A stretch of DNA of 64,000 bases from Paenibacillus polymyxa (lineage in GTDB: Bacteria > Bacillota > Bacilli > Paenibacillales > Paenibacillaceae), in NCBI RefSeq assembly GCF_001719045.1, contig NZ_CP015423.1, positions 806,001-870,000 of the forward strand, written 5' to 3'. Shown here piece by piece: positions 23,510 to 33,509 of the stretch (positions are counted from its first letter, which is position 1; each line of letters opens with the position of its first letter). Position numbers and translations under genes: made by a program. Under the pieces are notes generated by a model. It did not search any database. It saw only the letters and a program-made list of their open reading frames with translations, and had not been told where the DNA came from.

Positions 23510-24466
23510 TTACTTCCAAAATGTGACTTCATCAAAAACCTGTTCCTTGCTCCATACTTCTGTTCCCGTTTCAAAACAATCCGCCCACGGAACACGCTGC
23601 TTACGTAACGTAGCAACTTCATCGGGTCCGTTATATTCCTGATAACAGACCGTTTTCTCGTTCGCGACATTGTTCCAATTGTCCCAGCCACGTGGGTCAA
23701 TATGATCGCCCACTTTACAATTGACAAATACGGTCTTGGCATACTCCCGCCACGGACGCCCCAAAAAAACCGGGGTAATATCAGCTTCTGCGGTTAAGTA
23801 GCAATGGTTGAATACATAACCATACGCTTGTCCTTGCGGCGTAGAGGCGGCTGTGACGTAGCTCGTTTGGTTGTCATGATGGCGTAAACTGCGAATCTCG
23901 CAATCTTCAAAATACGCGGTAGCCCCACCAAAAATAAAGTCCACCGTCCCCTCTATATAACAATGCTGGTAGAGCTGCCGATAGTGCCTATGATGCTCCT
24001 TCAAATGAATTCCACCAAACTGGAGTCGTTCTTTCGGTGCAGGAGGTAGAGGGCCTGTAAATAAAGTATCCTGGTGCCCTTTAAAGGTACAGTTTCTAAA
24101 GACCGTTTCATCACAATGAGCGTATACCGCAACGGCCTGCCCAATGGCTTCTCCCTGTCCTGCCGTGTTGGAAATCGTGAGATTTTCCAAGATCAGATGG
24201 CTACCGCCTAAAAATAAAGTAGGTGTCGCAAAGGTCCCTATTTCCTCACCCGCTTCATCCCGCTCCTTGGCATACCGATCCATTCGAATCTCTACCTGTC
24301 CGACGCCTATAATATGAAGATATGAACGGTAAATTCGTACCTCTTCCTCATAAGTACCTGACAAAATAGTTAGCGTTTCCATTTCGTTGGAATCCGACTG
24401 CTCCAATACAGCAATCGCCTCCTGAATCGTATGGAAATCGCAAAAGGATTCTTTTCCAACTAGCAT
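23510..24466 (-). CDS. Pectin methylesterase (CE8), cytoplasmic
   Basis: The 318-residue protein is a right-handed beta-helix of carbohydrate esterase family 8. It has all the main motifs: GHQDTLFTG, EGTVDFIFGGATAYFEDC (two catalytic Asp), TAASTPQGQ and FLGRPWREYA (Arg). It removes methyl esters from galacturonan. Family members are usually secreted, but no signal peptide is present here, so it should act on imported oligogalacturonides. It starts after the alpha/beta hydrolase gene in the same operon. Confidence 0.9.
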   Translation of the reverse strand: MLVGKESFCDFHTIQEAIAVLEQSDSNEMETLTILSGTYEEEVRIYRSYLHIIGVGQVEIRMDRYAKERDEAGEEIGTFATPTLFLGGSHLILENLTISNTAGQGEAIGQAVAVYAHCDETVFRNCTFKGHQDTLFTGPLPPAPKERLQFGGIHLKEHHRHYRQLYQHCYIEGTVDFIFGGATAYFEDCEIRSLRHHDNQTSYVTAASTPQGQAYGYVFNHCYLTAEADITPVFLGRPWREYAKTVFVNCKVGDHIDPRGWDNWNNVANEKTVCYQEYNGPDEVATLRKQRVPWADCFETGTEVWSKEQVFDEVTFWK

Positions 24467-24491
24467 GGTTACCCCGATCCTTTCATTTGAT

Positions 24492-25376
24492 TTACAGGTG
24501 TTCAGCTAAAAATAACTGCCACGCCATTCGCATTTCCAACGTCTCCATATGTCCACCGCCCGCAATCACAGGCTGCCAATGCTCAGGGTGACCTGCTTCC
24601 TGGTAAGCTTCCAGCAGACCTTTTGCCAAATGCTCGACTCCTTCAATAGGACACATCCGATCATTTTGACCTGTTATACTCATCCGTGGACGAGGTACGA
24701 TCCGCTTTTGAATATCCAAGGTGGTAAAATGCTTCAACAAGCCAGGGACATAGGAATAGAAACCATGATGATCCAACCCCCTTTTGGCGATTAGCGTATG
24801 GGCATCTACCTGTCCACAAATATCAACCGTCACCTGTATCCGTTCATCTAACGCAGCCATCCACCATGCCATGAGTCCGCCCATCGACATACCGATTGTT
24901 GCGATACGGGAAGCATCAATATCTTCACGCTGGCACATATAATCCACCAAGCGACGGTTATCATACAGCATCATGCCCCACAGCACTTGGCCCTGCCAGA
25001 GCATTTCCTTTACCAGCTCGCTCTCGGTTTTGCCCCCACGTTCATTGAAACCCCACATGTCAATGCAGCATACACAGTACCCCATGTCTGTCAGGGTAGT
25101 AGCAAACGAGGGCTGCTGCAAGTAAGAGCTGCTATGGATCAGTTCCTTGCGCCCGTTCGTATAATTGCCTCCATGCGAATGGTTAAAAACGACCAAAGGA
25201 AACGGACCGTTCCCTTGTAAGGGTGTAGCTACATAAGCGGGTACAGACTCGATCCCGTTCAAGTCGAGCAGGAGACTCTCCAGTCGGTATCCCTCGCGCT
25301 CTTCTTGATTCAGCAGAGTTGCCGTTACAGGGCGATCTGCCGGAAGGTCGCCCAACAATGCTTGCAACTTATCCAC
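24492..25376 (-). CDS. Alpha/beta-hydrolase, probable acetyl esterase
   Basis: The 294-residue protein carries the dienelactone-hydrolase/acyl-peptidase-like fold: VVFNHSHGG near residue 70, TIGMSMGGLMAWWMA with the nucleophile Ser, and GGGHME for the His. There is no signal peptide. Its position between GH28 and CE8 suggests it removes acetyl or feruloyl groups from pectic oligosaccharides, but the fold alone does not fix the substrate. Confidence 0.72.
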   Translation of the reverse strand: MDKLQALLGDLPADRPVTATLLNQEEREGYRLESLLLDLNGIESVPAYVATPLQGNGPFPLVVFNHSHGGNYTNGRKELIHSSSYLQQPSFATTLTDMGYCVCCIDMWGFNERGGKTESELVKEMLWQGQVLWGMMLYDNRRLVDYMCQREDIDASRIATIGMSMGGLMAWWMAALDERIQVTVDICGQVDAHTLIAKRGLDHHGFYSYVPGLLKHFTTLDIQKRIVPRPRMSITGQNDRMCPIEGVEHLAKGLLEAYQEAGHPEHWQPVIAGGGHMETLEMRMAWQLFLAEHL

Positions 25377-25399
25377 GTTGTACCTCCTTTTATGCCCTT

Positions 25400-26761
25400 C
25401 TAATTCATCCTATTTTGTTCAGAAGGTTGTATCGTTACTTGTTCTATCAGCTTTTCGGGCTGAGCTGTATTCTTCGAATGGCAACGATTGATTTCAACGT
25501 CTTCCCCATTTTCAATATAAAAGGCAGGACCTTCATGATTCTCAATCGTCACATGTTGAAAACGAATATCCTTCACATTACCTAGATAAAAACCACGGTT
25601 GTTCATATCTTCAATCCCTGTCATCATGGCCGGACGACCGGGAATTGCATTTTTAGCCATAGAAATATCAATATTGGAAAATGTAATTTCAGCAATATAT
25701 TGCTCTGCAAGTCCGTATAAGAATCCAGCAGCCGCATGAACCTGTCGTGCCGTAATATCGGAAAAATGGATTCGTCTAAAGCACGGGGTTTCATTGGTAA
25801 CCGGATAGGGATTTTTATCCCACACATATTTGTCTTTGCCCCGAGGGCCGCAGAAATAATAAAGGTTCAGAATAAATGGACAAATTACATCTTCCATCAC
25901 AATGTTGCTGACGCGAATATCCTCGATGGTTCCGCCACGTCCTCGTCTGGATTTCAGACGTATACCCCGATCCGTTTGCTTGAACACGCAATTACTGATC
26001 GTAACATTACGAATATCACCACTCATTTCGCTTCCCAGTACGACTGCGCCATGTCCATGCACCATCGTACAGTTGGTAATCGTAATATTTTCACATGGAA
26101 TTCGCTCTTGTGTATCTTCGGTTCCTGCTTTGATCGCAATACAATCATCGCCCACATCTATATTGCAGTTGCTAATACGAACATTGGAACAGGATTCAGG
26201 ATTAATGCCATCCGTATTGGGGGAGTCCGCGGGGTTAAGAATGGACAAATTATCAATCGTAACGTTATAGCAAGCGATGGGGTTTACAGTCCAACTGGGG
26301 GAATTTTTTAACATAGCATCTTTAATGGTAACCCGCTGACAACGGTCAAAGCTGATTAATTTGGGTCTCGGATATTGTAACTCCTCTGGATGATTCCGGT
26401 GCTTTTCCCACCACGGTTGGCCATTTCCGTCCAGCGTTCCGTTACCTGTAACTGAAATATTCTCAAGGTTCTGTCCATAAATGCATGACGCATGCACTTC
26501 CCGCTGAACGCCTTCCCATCTGGATTCTACTACAGGGTAATCAGCCAGTTCCGTACTGAAGGACAGAGTTGCGCCAGGGCTTACATGCAGCTCAATGTTA
26601 CTTTTCAGAAAGATAGCTCCTGTCAGATACGTCCCAGACGGAACATAAACGGTTCCTCCTCCATCATTGCTGGCCGCTTCAATGGCAGCCGCAATCGCTT
26701 CCGTAGCCAACGTCGTACCATCCTGAACTGCTCCATAATCTACAATGTTATACAATTGCAT
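25400..26761 (-). CDS. GH28 polygalacturonase, cytoplasmic exo-type
   Basis: The 453-residue protein is a GH28 beta-helix with every signature in place: SPNTDGINPESC, VGDDCIAIKAG, MVHGHGAVVLGSEMSG and RGIRLKSRRGRGG. It starts MQLYNIVDYGAVQDG with no signal peptide, so it should cut imported oligogalacturonides from an end, releasing galacturonate or rhamnogalacturonan units. A stem-loop (26825-26880) separates it from the upstream solute-binding-protein gene of the same operon. Confidence 0.9.
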   Translation of the reverse strand: MQLYNIVDYGAVQDGTTLATEAIAAAIEAASNDGGGTVYVPSGTYLTGAIFLKSNIELHVSPGATLSFSTELADYPVVESRWEGVQREVHASCIYGQNLENISVTGNGTLDGNGQPWWEKHRNHPEELQYPRPKLISFDRCQRVTIKDAMLKNSPSWTVNPIACYNVTIDNLSILNPADSPNTDGINPESCSNVRISNCNIDVGDDCIAIKAGTEDTQERIPCENITITNCTMVHGHGAVVLGSEMSGDIRNVTISNCVFKQTDRGIRLKSRRGRGGTIEDIRVSNIVMEDVICPFILNLYYFCGPRGKDKYVWDKNPYPVTNETPCFRRIHFSDITARQVHAAAGFLYGLAEQYIAEITFSNIDISMAKNAIPGRPAMMTGIEDMNNRGFYLGNVKDIRFQHVTIENHEGPAFYIENGEDVEINRCHSKNTAQPEKLIEQVTIQPSEQNRMN

Positions 26762-26824
26762 TTCGTTCTCTCCTGTCTTTATATTTTGTGGATGTTAGAT
26801 CCATTTTGTATTGGGGAAGCATAA

Positions 26825-26880
26825 GCTGCCCCCGGGTTTCAACATCCAAGAAATCATTCAAGGAGTCTGGGGGCAACAGC
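26825..26880 (-). terminator. Stem-loop after solute-binding-protein gene (partial terminator or stabiliser)
   Basis: GCTGCCCCC (26825-26833) pairs with GGGGGC-AACAGC (26869-26880), a GC-rich stem in the gap between the lipoprotein and GH28 genes. It lacks a T run. Such stems often keep mRNA of binding-protein genes more abundant than that of the downstream genes. Confidence 0.55.
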
Positions 26881-26892
26881 CATGCACAGCTA

Positions 26893-28413
26893 TTATTTTT
26901 TCGTTTTTTTATACGCTTCCTCATACTCAGCAGTAATCCGTGATCCACCGGAGTTTTTCCAGTTTTCTACGGCTGCTTTAAATCCGGCTTCGTCAAGCTC
27001 GCCCATAATAAATTTGAAGGAGGCGTCGGTAATGATTTTCTCCAGTTCTGTTCCTTGCTCATTAGCGGTGACTGAATCCAGTGGCACGGTCGGGTCCAGA
27101 ACAGCAAATTCATTATTTTCACGGACTAATTCATTAGCCAGTTCCTTTTCTGGATTGGCATCTTTTAAGTTATAGGTCACTTCACTTGGTCTGGAGCTTG
27201 AAAACGGCTGAACATCTGCTTGCCACAAATCTGTATTCGTAATTTTGAAGGCTCCATCTTTTTCGATTTTATAATGAGTGCCTTCAATACCACCGGTCAT
27301 ATACATATATACATCTTTGTCAATTAAATCATCTACAAATTGCAGCAGTCTCTTCAACTCAGCTTCTGTTTTTACTTCGGATTTTGGAAATGCCAGCAAA
27401 CCTCCTACCCCGCTTCCTTCAGACCATACGTGGTATTTGCCATCTCCATTCGAAATCTTGTTAACCGGTACCAGCTTCAGTCCCTTTTGTAGGCCTTGGG
27501 ATAAGGTTCTGAGGTTAGAGATATCGATCATACCCGTATAAATACCTGCTTTACCTTGTGCAAATTGTTGCTGCTGATCCGTTTTAGCGGTTACAGCAAA
27601 GTCTTTAGAGAGATATCCATTTTTGTATAATTTATTGGAATACTTTAAGGTCTCCAAATATTGAGGAGTATCAAATTCTGGCGTAAACTTTCCGCTTTCA
27701 TCTACTTTCCAGCCATTAGGTGTGCCAAAGTAGGAACTTAAAGTTTTGAAGCTGCTGTAGCGTAGATCCGATCTGTCAACAAACCCAGTCGTATCATTTT
27801 TTCCATTTCCATCCGGATCATCTTCTGTAAACGCTCTCGCAACTTCATACAACTCATCCAGTGTCGTCGGCACCTTCAGTCCTAAGCGATCCAGCCAATC
27901 CTGACGAATGACCAGACCCGCCCGAGCCAGATTCTTCTGGAACGGAACGCCATACAGTACCCCTTCAATGGATGCGGCTTCCCGAACTTCAGGCGGGATC
28001 TTCTTCAAATTTTCATAATCATCCAAATACTTTCCTACATCCCAGAATAGCCCTGATTTCAAAGAGCTTCGTACTGAAGAATTTGTCATCATCGTCAGTG
28101 TCACCATATCGGCCAATTCGCCGGACGCAAGCGCGGTAGTGATTCTCTCTTCTTTGGAAGCGTCAGGCACCCAATTGAACGTGATTTTAGAATTGGTGTA
28201 TTCTTCAATTTTGCTTTTGATCGTTTCTGTAGGCGGAGAAGCTGTATGCAATACGTTTAACCAGGTAAATTCCAGTTTGGACTTTGGATCATAGGTTTGG
28301 CCGCTTTGATCCTCAGCTCCCTTGTCACCGCAAGCAGCTAAAAAAACACTCATGACCATTAGTACAGCAAGAAGACCTGATACTCCCTTTTTCGTCGTGA
28401 TTCCCTTTTTCAT
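26893..28413 (-). CDS. Oligosaccharide-binding lipoprotein of an ABC importer
   Basis: The 506-residue precursor has a lipoprotein signal with lipobox (VFLAACGDKG), then a bacterial extracellular solute-binding family 1 protein of the LplA/YtcQ type: LEFTWLNVLHTASPP, ADMVTLTMMTNSSVR, EGVLYGVPFQKNLARAGLVIRQDWLDRLGLKVPTTLDEL. DPDGNGKNDTTGF is a calcium-binding-like loop. Such proteins feed LplB/LplC permeases with complex plant saccharides. A YesL gene and one permease gene lie upstream. No ATPase gene is in the window; an MsmX-like shared ATPase would be expected. Confidence 0.9.
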   Translation of the reverse strand: MKKGITTKKGVSGLLAVLMVMSVFLAACGDKGAEDQSGQTYDPKSKLEFTWLNVLHTASPPTETIKSKIEEYTNSKITFNWVPDASKEERITTALASGELADMVTLTMMTNSSVRSSLKSGLFWDVGKYLDDYENLKKIPPEVREAASIEGVLYGVPFQKNLARAGLVIRQDWLDRLGLKVPTTLDELYEVARAFTEDDPDGNGKNDTTGFVDRSDLRYSSFKTLSSYFGTPNGWKVDESGKFTPEFDTPQYLETLKYSNKLYKNGYLSKDFAVTAKTDQQQQFAQGKAGIYTGMIDISNLRTLSQGLQKGLKLVPVNKISNGDGKYHVWSEGSGVGGLLAFPKSEVKTEAELKRLLQFVDDLIDKDVYMYMTGGIEGTHYKIEKDGAFKITNTDLWQADVQPFSSSRPSEVTYNLKDANPEKELANELVRENNEFAVLDPTVPLDSVTANEQGTELEKIITDASFKFIMGELDEAGFKAAVENWKNSGGSRITAEYEEAYKKTKK

Positions 28414-28441
28414 TGTGTTTGCTCCTCTTCTGTTTATATAT

Positions 28442-29065
28442 TTATGCCATATCTTCCTCTTTCACCAGAACCTCTCGTTCTATTTTGCTGAACACCTGAT
28501 GCGTCATCCACATCACGAGATAACCCATAATACTTGCTCCGGCAAAAGTTAGAATTCCTGGGTACAAGCCTAGAATCAATGCAAAAAGCACGACAATGGC
28601 TACAAAAAGAACAAGCGTATATTGTAAATACGAAAATCCAATCACTATCGACATTTTGACCTTCAGTCTGATACCTTTCCAATCATAGTGAGCCAGTAGC
28701 GGGAAAATGTAGGCCAAAGAGATGAGATACAAAAAGGCTCCAATAAGCGTCACCACACGAACATACCAGGACGAGACATTGACTATATCCACGTAGAGTA
28801 CGTAACCCACAAGGCTGTAAAGCCCGCCAATGATTGCTGCTTCTTTAAAGCTTTCTCTAAAGTAACGTACAAACGTCGAGAAAATGGCGACTTCCTCATT
28901 GCCCCGAATCCACTGCCTTAAAATACTAAGCATAGCGACGGTTGCAGGCCCAACACCTATAAAACCCAAGCCCAGAATCGTCGCAATCGTCCAAAGTAAG
29001 TTAAGGTAGACCAGACGCAACAAGCGCATGCACCATTTGTTCATGTTTTCTACAAACCGTACCAT
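28442..29065 (-). CDS. yesL: YesL-like membrane protein (DUF624)
   Basis: The 207-residue protein has five or six hydrophobic segments and the DUF624/YesL pattern MVRFVENMNKWCMRLLRLVYLNLLWTIATILGLGFIGVGPATVA. YesL is found in rhamnogalacturonan and pectin loci next to ABC permeases and is thought to assist the transporter, though its role is unproven. It lies between the permease and lipoprotein genes. Confidence 0.85.
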   Translation of the reverse strand: MVRFVENMNKWCMRLLRLVYLNLLWTIATILGLGFIGVGPATVAMLSILRQWIRGNEEVAIFSTFVRYFRESFKEAAIIGGLYSLVGYVLYVDIVNVSSWYVRVVTLIGAFLYLISLAYIFPLLAHYDWKGIRLKVKMSIVIGFSYLQYTLVLFVAIVVLFALILGLYPGILTFAGASIMGYLVMWMTHQVFSKIEREVLVKEEDMA

Positions 29066-29086
29066 TATGCATCCTTCCCGTCGTCA

Positions 29087-30046
29087 TTAGTAAACGCCGT
29101 CTTCACCAAATTTCTTGGCCAGTCGATTGGAGCCCATAATCAGGATTAAACCTACCACACCTTTAAAAAGTCCTACCGTCGTACTGAAACTTAATTGTCC
29201 ATTCTTTAAGCCCGCAGTATAAATGTAGGTGTCAAAGATTTCGGCAACCTCGCGATTTAATGAGTTCAATAACAGATACATATGCTCAAAGCCCAAATCC
29301 AACGTGCTACCGATTTTCAAAATTAACAATGTAATAATGACTGGGCGGATCGCAGGCAAGGTAACGTGCCATGTCTTTCTCAGGCGTCCAGCTCCGTCCA
29401 TCTCTGCTGCCTCATACAATTGCGTATCTACCACTGTAATCGCAGATAAATAAATGATGGTAGACCAGCCGAGTTCCTTCCAAATCACTTGCCCGATGTA
29501 GACGGTTCGCAGCCATTGGGGAGAAGTTAAGAAGCTGATCTTCTCACCGCCTAGCGCGGCAATCATTTCATTCAGCACCCCACCATCTACGGTTAGGAAT
29601 ACATAAGAAATCGAAACAATGATAACCCATGACATAAAGTGCGGGATGTAGATAATGGTTTGAATAATGTTTTTAAAAAACATCTTCCTAACCTCGTTCA
29701 GCATGAGTGCCAAAATGATGGGCAATGGAAAAAAGATTACAATGTTCAGCGCAAACAAAAACAGCGTATTGCGAAGCAGCATAAAAAACGTGGGCTCGGT
29801 AAATAAACGAATAAAATGCTTCATTCCTACCCATGGACTACCTGTGATTCCCTGAAAAGCTTGATAATCCTGAAATGCAATCACCAATCCTCCCATAGGA
29901 AAGTACTTAAAAATAATGAAGTACACCAGTCCGGGTAAAACCATTAAATAGAGCAACTTGTGTTTCTGCATTCGTAAAAGGCTTTCCGTCGTTCTTTTGT
30001 TCTTTTTCATTTTCATGTTTGGTGCGGGGACACTTGAAACTTTCAT
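29087..30046 (-). CDS. LplB-like ABC permease (first half)
   Basis: ATG 30046 fits the AAGGAGGT site. The 319-residue protein has six membrane segments and the ABC permease loop EAAEMDGAGRLRKTWHVTLPAIRPV, characteristic of the LplB/YtcP family. It is the first gene of the leftward operon. Its partner permease is encoded on the other strand, which is unusual for this family. Confidence 0.9.
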   Translation of the reverse strand: MKVSSVPAPNMKMKKNKRTTESLLRMQKHKLLYLMVLPGLVYFIIFKYFPMGGLVIAFQDYQAFQGITGSPWVGMKHFIRLFTEPTFFMLLRNTLFLFALNIVIFFPLPIILALMLNEVRKMFFKNIIQTIIYIPHFMSWVIIVSISYVFLTVDGGVLNEMIAALGGEKISFLTSPQWLRTVYIGQVIWKELGWSTIIYLSAITVVDTQLYEAAEMDGAGRLRKTWHVTLPAIRPVIITLLILKIGSTLDLGFEHMYLLLNSLNREVAEIFDTYIYTAGLKNGQLSFSTTVGLFKGVVGLILIMGSNRLAKKFGEDGVY

Positions 30047-30071
30047 TAGTTCGACCTCCTTCAAACGTTCC

Positions 30072-30300
30072 TGTATACGTTTTCAAGAGTATGCGATTTT
30101 CGGCATTCCGCATATAATCATCAAATGATAGCGTTTACAAAACTGAGTGTGCAGCCTACTTTTCAACCTTATCACCTTAGCTAATGATTACAACACAACC
30201 TAATGAGCATCCGCTTATTTCCATGATTAGAGAACACCTCAAGATTTGATTATATACGGAATTCTTTCCTCTTGATAAAGTTGACATGTAAACGATTACG
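30072..30300. promoter_or_regulatory. Divergent pectin promoter with three cre sites
   Basis: Three CcpA-type cre sites lie between the two permease genes: TGTAAACGCTATCA on the minus strand (30126-30139, a full match to TGWAANCGNTNWCA), TGTAAACGATTACG (30287-30300, one mismatch) and TGAAAACGTATACA (30072-30085, minus strand, one mismatch). A leftward promoter TTGTAA (30140-30135), 17 bases, TTATAT (30117-30112) overlaps the first, as expected for carbon catabolite repression. Confidence 0.7.
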
Positions 30301-30315
30301 AGGAGGTCAACCACA

Positions 30316-31215
30316 TTGACACAGCCATTACGAAAACAAAAATTACGAAAAAAAGAATCGCTAGGCAGCCGTATTTTCAACATTGTAAACAGTACACTAT
30401 TGATTCTCATTGCCCTCACTTGTCTCTTACCTTTTTTGAATATCATCGCCAGCTCTTTTGCCTCAACCGAAGAAGTGATAGCCAAGAAGTTCATTTTATT
30501 CCCAGTTACTTTTTCCTTAGATGCCTACCGCTATATTCTGTCGACTCCCACCATTTTTAGAGGCCTTGGGGTTTCGGTCGGAGTAACGATCGTCGGTACA
30601 GTTGTAAGTATGATATTTACTGCTTTTATGGCTTATGGATTATCCCGAAGATATCTACTAGGCCGCAATACGATTAACTTCATTGTCGTGTTTTCTATGT
30701 TGTTTAGTGGGGGGATGATTCCGACATTCCTGGTTGTAAAAAGCATGGGGCTTATCAATTCGTACTGGTCCTTGATTCTTCCCGTGGCCATTAATGCGTT
30801 TAACCTGATTATCATGCGTAACTTTTTTCAAGCGCTGCCGGATGATCTGGAGGAATCAGCCAAGATGGACGGGTGCAACGATTTTGGTATCTTCTTTAAA
30901 ATTATGTTGCCATTAGCCCTGCCTTCTATTGCAACCATCTCTCTATTCTACGCTGTTGCCTACTGGAATACGTATATGCACGCCATTCTCTATATCAATG
31001 ATTCTGCCAAATGGCCGATTCAAGTCTTGCTACGACAAATTGTAATCGTTTCCAGTGGTATGCAGGCAGAAGGAACTGCTGTAGATGTCATCCCGCCTGC
31101 GCAGACGATTAAGATGGCGGTCATTGTCATTGCGACCGTTCCGATGTTAATCGTGTATCCATTTGTGCAAAAGCACTTTGTCAAAGGAGCTTTGTTAGGC
31201 GCGGTTAAAGGCTAA
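30316..31215 (+). CDS. LplC/YtcP-like ABC permease (second half)
   Basis: TTG 30316 follows AGGAGG by about 10 bases. The 299-residue protein has six hydrophobic segments and the EAA loop EESAKMDGCNDFGIFFKIMLPLALPS. This is the partner of the LplB-like permease. It is transcribed rightward, away from the operon with the other permease, and its stop overlaps the stop of the convergent AraC-type gene by four bases. No terminator fits between them, so antisense interference is possible. Confidence 0.88.
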   Translation: MTQPLRKQKLRKKESLGSRIFNIVNSTLLILIALTCLLPFLNIIASSFASTEEVIAKKFILFPVTFSLDAYRYILSTPTIFRGLGVSVGVTIVGTVVSMIFTAFMAYGLSRRYLLGRNTINFIVVFSMLFSGGMIPTFLVVKSMGLINSYWSLILPVAINAFNLIIMRNFFQALPDDLEESAKMDGCNDFGIFFKIMLPLALPSIATISLFYAVAYWNTYMHAILYINDSAKWPIQVLLRQIVIVSSGMQAEGTAVDVIPPAQTIKMAVIVIATVPMLIVYPFVQKHFVKGALLGAVKG

Positions 31216-33473
31216 TTGGCTTGCTTCATCTTTCGGTAAGCTCCCGGTGTAACCTGTTCCTTTTTCCGAAAAGAGCGGATAAAGTTTTGTGAATTATGAT
31301 ATTGCAGTCGCTCGGCGATTTCTTTAATCGTCATATCTGTCTCAACGAGCCACTTTTTGCCCATTTGTAAACGGTAGCCCATTAGATATTCACTAAACGT
31401 CGTTCCGTATTCTTTTTTGAAAATACTGCTTAAATAATTCGGATTGTAATGGAGTCGGTCTCCAATGAGTTCTAATGATAATTCCTGGTCATATTCAGCA
31501 CGGATAATAGCAGCAATTTTCTCCGAGAGACAGCGGAATTGCTGGTTGGTCTTCTCCTTCATGCTTTTAACCATGGGGAAAATAACTTGCTCTATTAGCA
31601 TACGTTCTATCTCTTCCGGGTTACGGATGTCCAGCAAACGATGATACAAGGCATGATTGTCTTGCGTCAGCAGCACTTCAATCCCTAATAGCTGCTCCAA
31701 TTGGATGAGGTTATTCACAAACCGTACCAACAGCACTTCAAAGTTCATGGAATGATTATTTTTTATCATCATTTCCTCCAATAAAGAGTGCACGGTATGA
31801 TATACCTGCTCTTCGTCCCCTATTCGGATGGCATCAAACAGTTTCGATTCCAATTCCGTAGGATAATGAAGCAGCACCGGACCTGAAATGACCATGGAAA
31901 TATCTTCATAAAAAATAATCGACTCTTTGCCTAAATTTAAACGGTGATGCAAAGCTTGCTTGCTCATCTCACAGGCTTCTTTACTTTCTAATAAGTTATC
32001 ATACACCGTACTAATGCCGATGCTGATGGATACATTCAAATACTCTTTTACGTTTCGAACTAAAAGGGTCGCATCATCTAGGACTTGCTTTCTCATTTCC
32101 TGTTCGCTCTTACCTGTCAAAATTAATATGGTGGCCTGAGTGTTATCGTTCAAAATGATGGGAAGCATTCGCTGCTGCTCTGGAATCGTTTCTTCTACGA
32201 TTTTGTTAATAGCCAGCAGCAAAACGTCTTTATCCGAGGGATCTCGATCTCCCAGATTATCCAATTGGACTAACAAGGTAATATACATTTGATTCTCGAT
32301 CTGCGGATAACCCAAGCGTGGCATTTTTCGTGCCAATTCCTCTGCAGAAATACGTTTGCGGAACAGGTTGAGAATCAATTGGGTTTCCAACTGTGGCATT
32401 TCGGACTGAATGAGACTTTCCAAGCTTTCCTTCTCGGTTACAATGTTGTCGATGGAATTAATAATCCATTCAATTTCATTTTTAGAAGGTTCATTTTTGA
32501 AAGCGAAATTAGGGTTTTTAGGCAAGCTTCGTTTTATTTGCTGAAATGGCTTGGTAAAGTAAATGGCAATGAAGTACGCCACCACCACCATTAAGAGCGT
32601 TAATACAAGTCCCATCATAATGATCCCAAATTTGGTCGTTTGAAAGGCATCCGCAATTTCTTTCTTATCCAATACCGTTAAGTAAGTCCAATTGTTATAG
32701 GCAGATTTGGCGTAAATGACTTGTCGTGCAGGCTGCTGATCCGTTTTCTCCAAAGTTAACATACCTGTGTTGTTCGGCTTCACTGTAGCTTCTGAAATGT
32801 GCTGAAGTTGCTGGGTGGACAATAATTGTTCAGCAGGCTGGGTTTCATACATTAAATCGCCTTGTTTATTCAAAATAAAAACAGCCATATGATCCTCGGT
32901 TTGAATCGTATGATTTAACGTTTGCAGCGAAATATCCGACAAAGCAATGGCTTGCTTCTTCTTAGAGAATACAGGCAAGGTATTCACAAAACGAATTCCT
33001 TTATCTGTTTTAACCCAGAATAGCCCCTTCTCTTGGTGGTCGATATAGGTACTAATCAGCTTTTCTCGTTCCGTTTTCGTCAAATAGGACAGGCTACCAT
33101 TGGAGATTCTCCAATTCTGATCCAGACTGATTAGTGAATATTCCGTTCCTTCTAATCCCATCGTAGCAATATAATTGAGCTGAGTATTCACATTCCGATA
33201 CGCTATAAAATCTTTTTCTGTAATGGGATTTTTCACAACATCATTAAAGGAACTGGTCGTGCTATACGTATTAAAAGCATATTCAATCGTTTGAATTTTC
33301 TGCTCCAGGCTATTTCTGATCTGTGCCATGTAGCTTTGCTTGGTATTGGAAACTCTCTCCACAACGGAGCTAATTGTTGTAAAATAGATGTAGCTGCCAA
33401 AACTGGCCACCAATCCTACTCCCAAAACCAGAATCGTAATAAAAATAGTGTAGAACATTCTTCCTTTTTTCAT
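31212..33473 (-). CDS. Membrane-bound AraC-family regulator (YesS/YtdP-like)
   Basis: The 753-residue protein starts with a short tail and a TM helix (FYTIFITILVLGVGLVASFGS), then an extracellular Cache-like sensor domain to about residue 275, a second TM helix (IIMMGLVLTLLMVVVAYFIAIYF), a linker domain and a C-terminal AraC pair of HTH motifs (LSLELIGDRLHYNPNYLSSIFKKEYGTTFSEYL...IKEIAERLQYHNSQNFIRSFRKKE). This is the architecture of YesS and YtdP, which regulate pectin and related loci. It should sense a plant saccharide outside the cell and activate the flanking promoters. Confidence 0.88.
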   Translation of the reverse strand: MKKGRMFYTIFITILVLGVGLVASFGSYIYFTTISSVVERVSNTKQSYMAQIRNSLEQKIQTIEYAFNTYSTTSSFNDVVKNPITEKDFIAYRNVNTQLNYIATMGLEGTEYSLISLDQNWRISNGSLSYLTKTEREKLISTYIDHQEKGLFWVKTDKGIRFVNTLPVFSKKKQAIALSDISLQTLNHTIQTEDHMAVFILNKQGDLMYETQPAEQLLSTQQLQHISEATVKPNNTGMLTLEKTDQQPARQVIYAKSAYNNWTYLTVLDKKEIADAFQTTKFGIIMMGLVLTLLMVVVAYFIAIYFTKPFQQIKRSLPKNPNFAFKNEPSKNEIEWIINSIDNIVTEKESLESLIQSEMPQLETQLILNLFRKRISAEELARKMPRLGYPQIENQMYITLLVQLDNLGDRDPSDKDVLLLAINKIVEETIPEQQRMLPIILNDNTQATILILTGKSEQEMRKQVLDDATLLVRNVKEYLNVSISIGISTVYDNLLESKEACEMSKQALHHRLNLGKESIIFYEDISMVISGPVLLHYPTELESKLFDAIRIGDEEQVYHTVHSLLEEMMIKNNHSMNFEVLLVRFVNNLIQLEQLLGIEVLLTQDNHALYHRLLDIRNPEEIERMLIEQVIFPMVKSMKEKTNQQFRCLSEKIAAIIRAEYDQELSLELIGDRLHYNPNYLSSIFKKEYGTTFSEYLMGYRLQMGKKWLVETDMTIKEIAERLQYHNSQNFIRSFRKKEQVTPGAYRKMKQAN

Positions 33474-33509
33474 TGCGCTCCCCCTCTGGCTCTTTGCATC
33501 ACAACAAAA

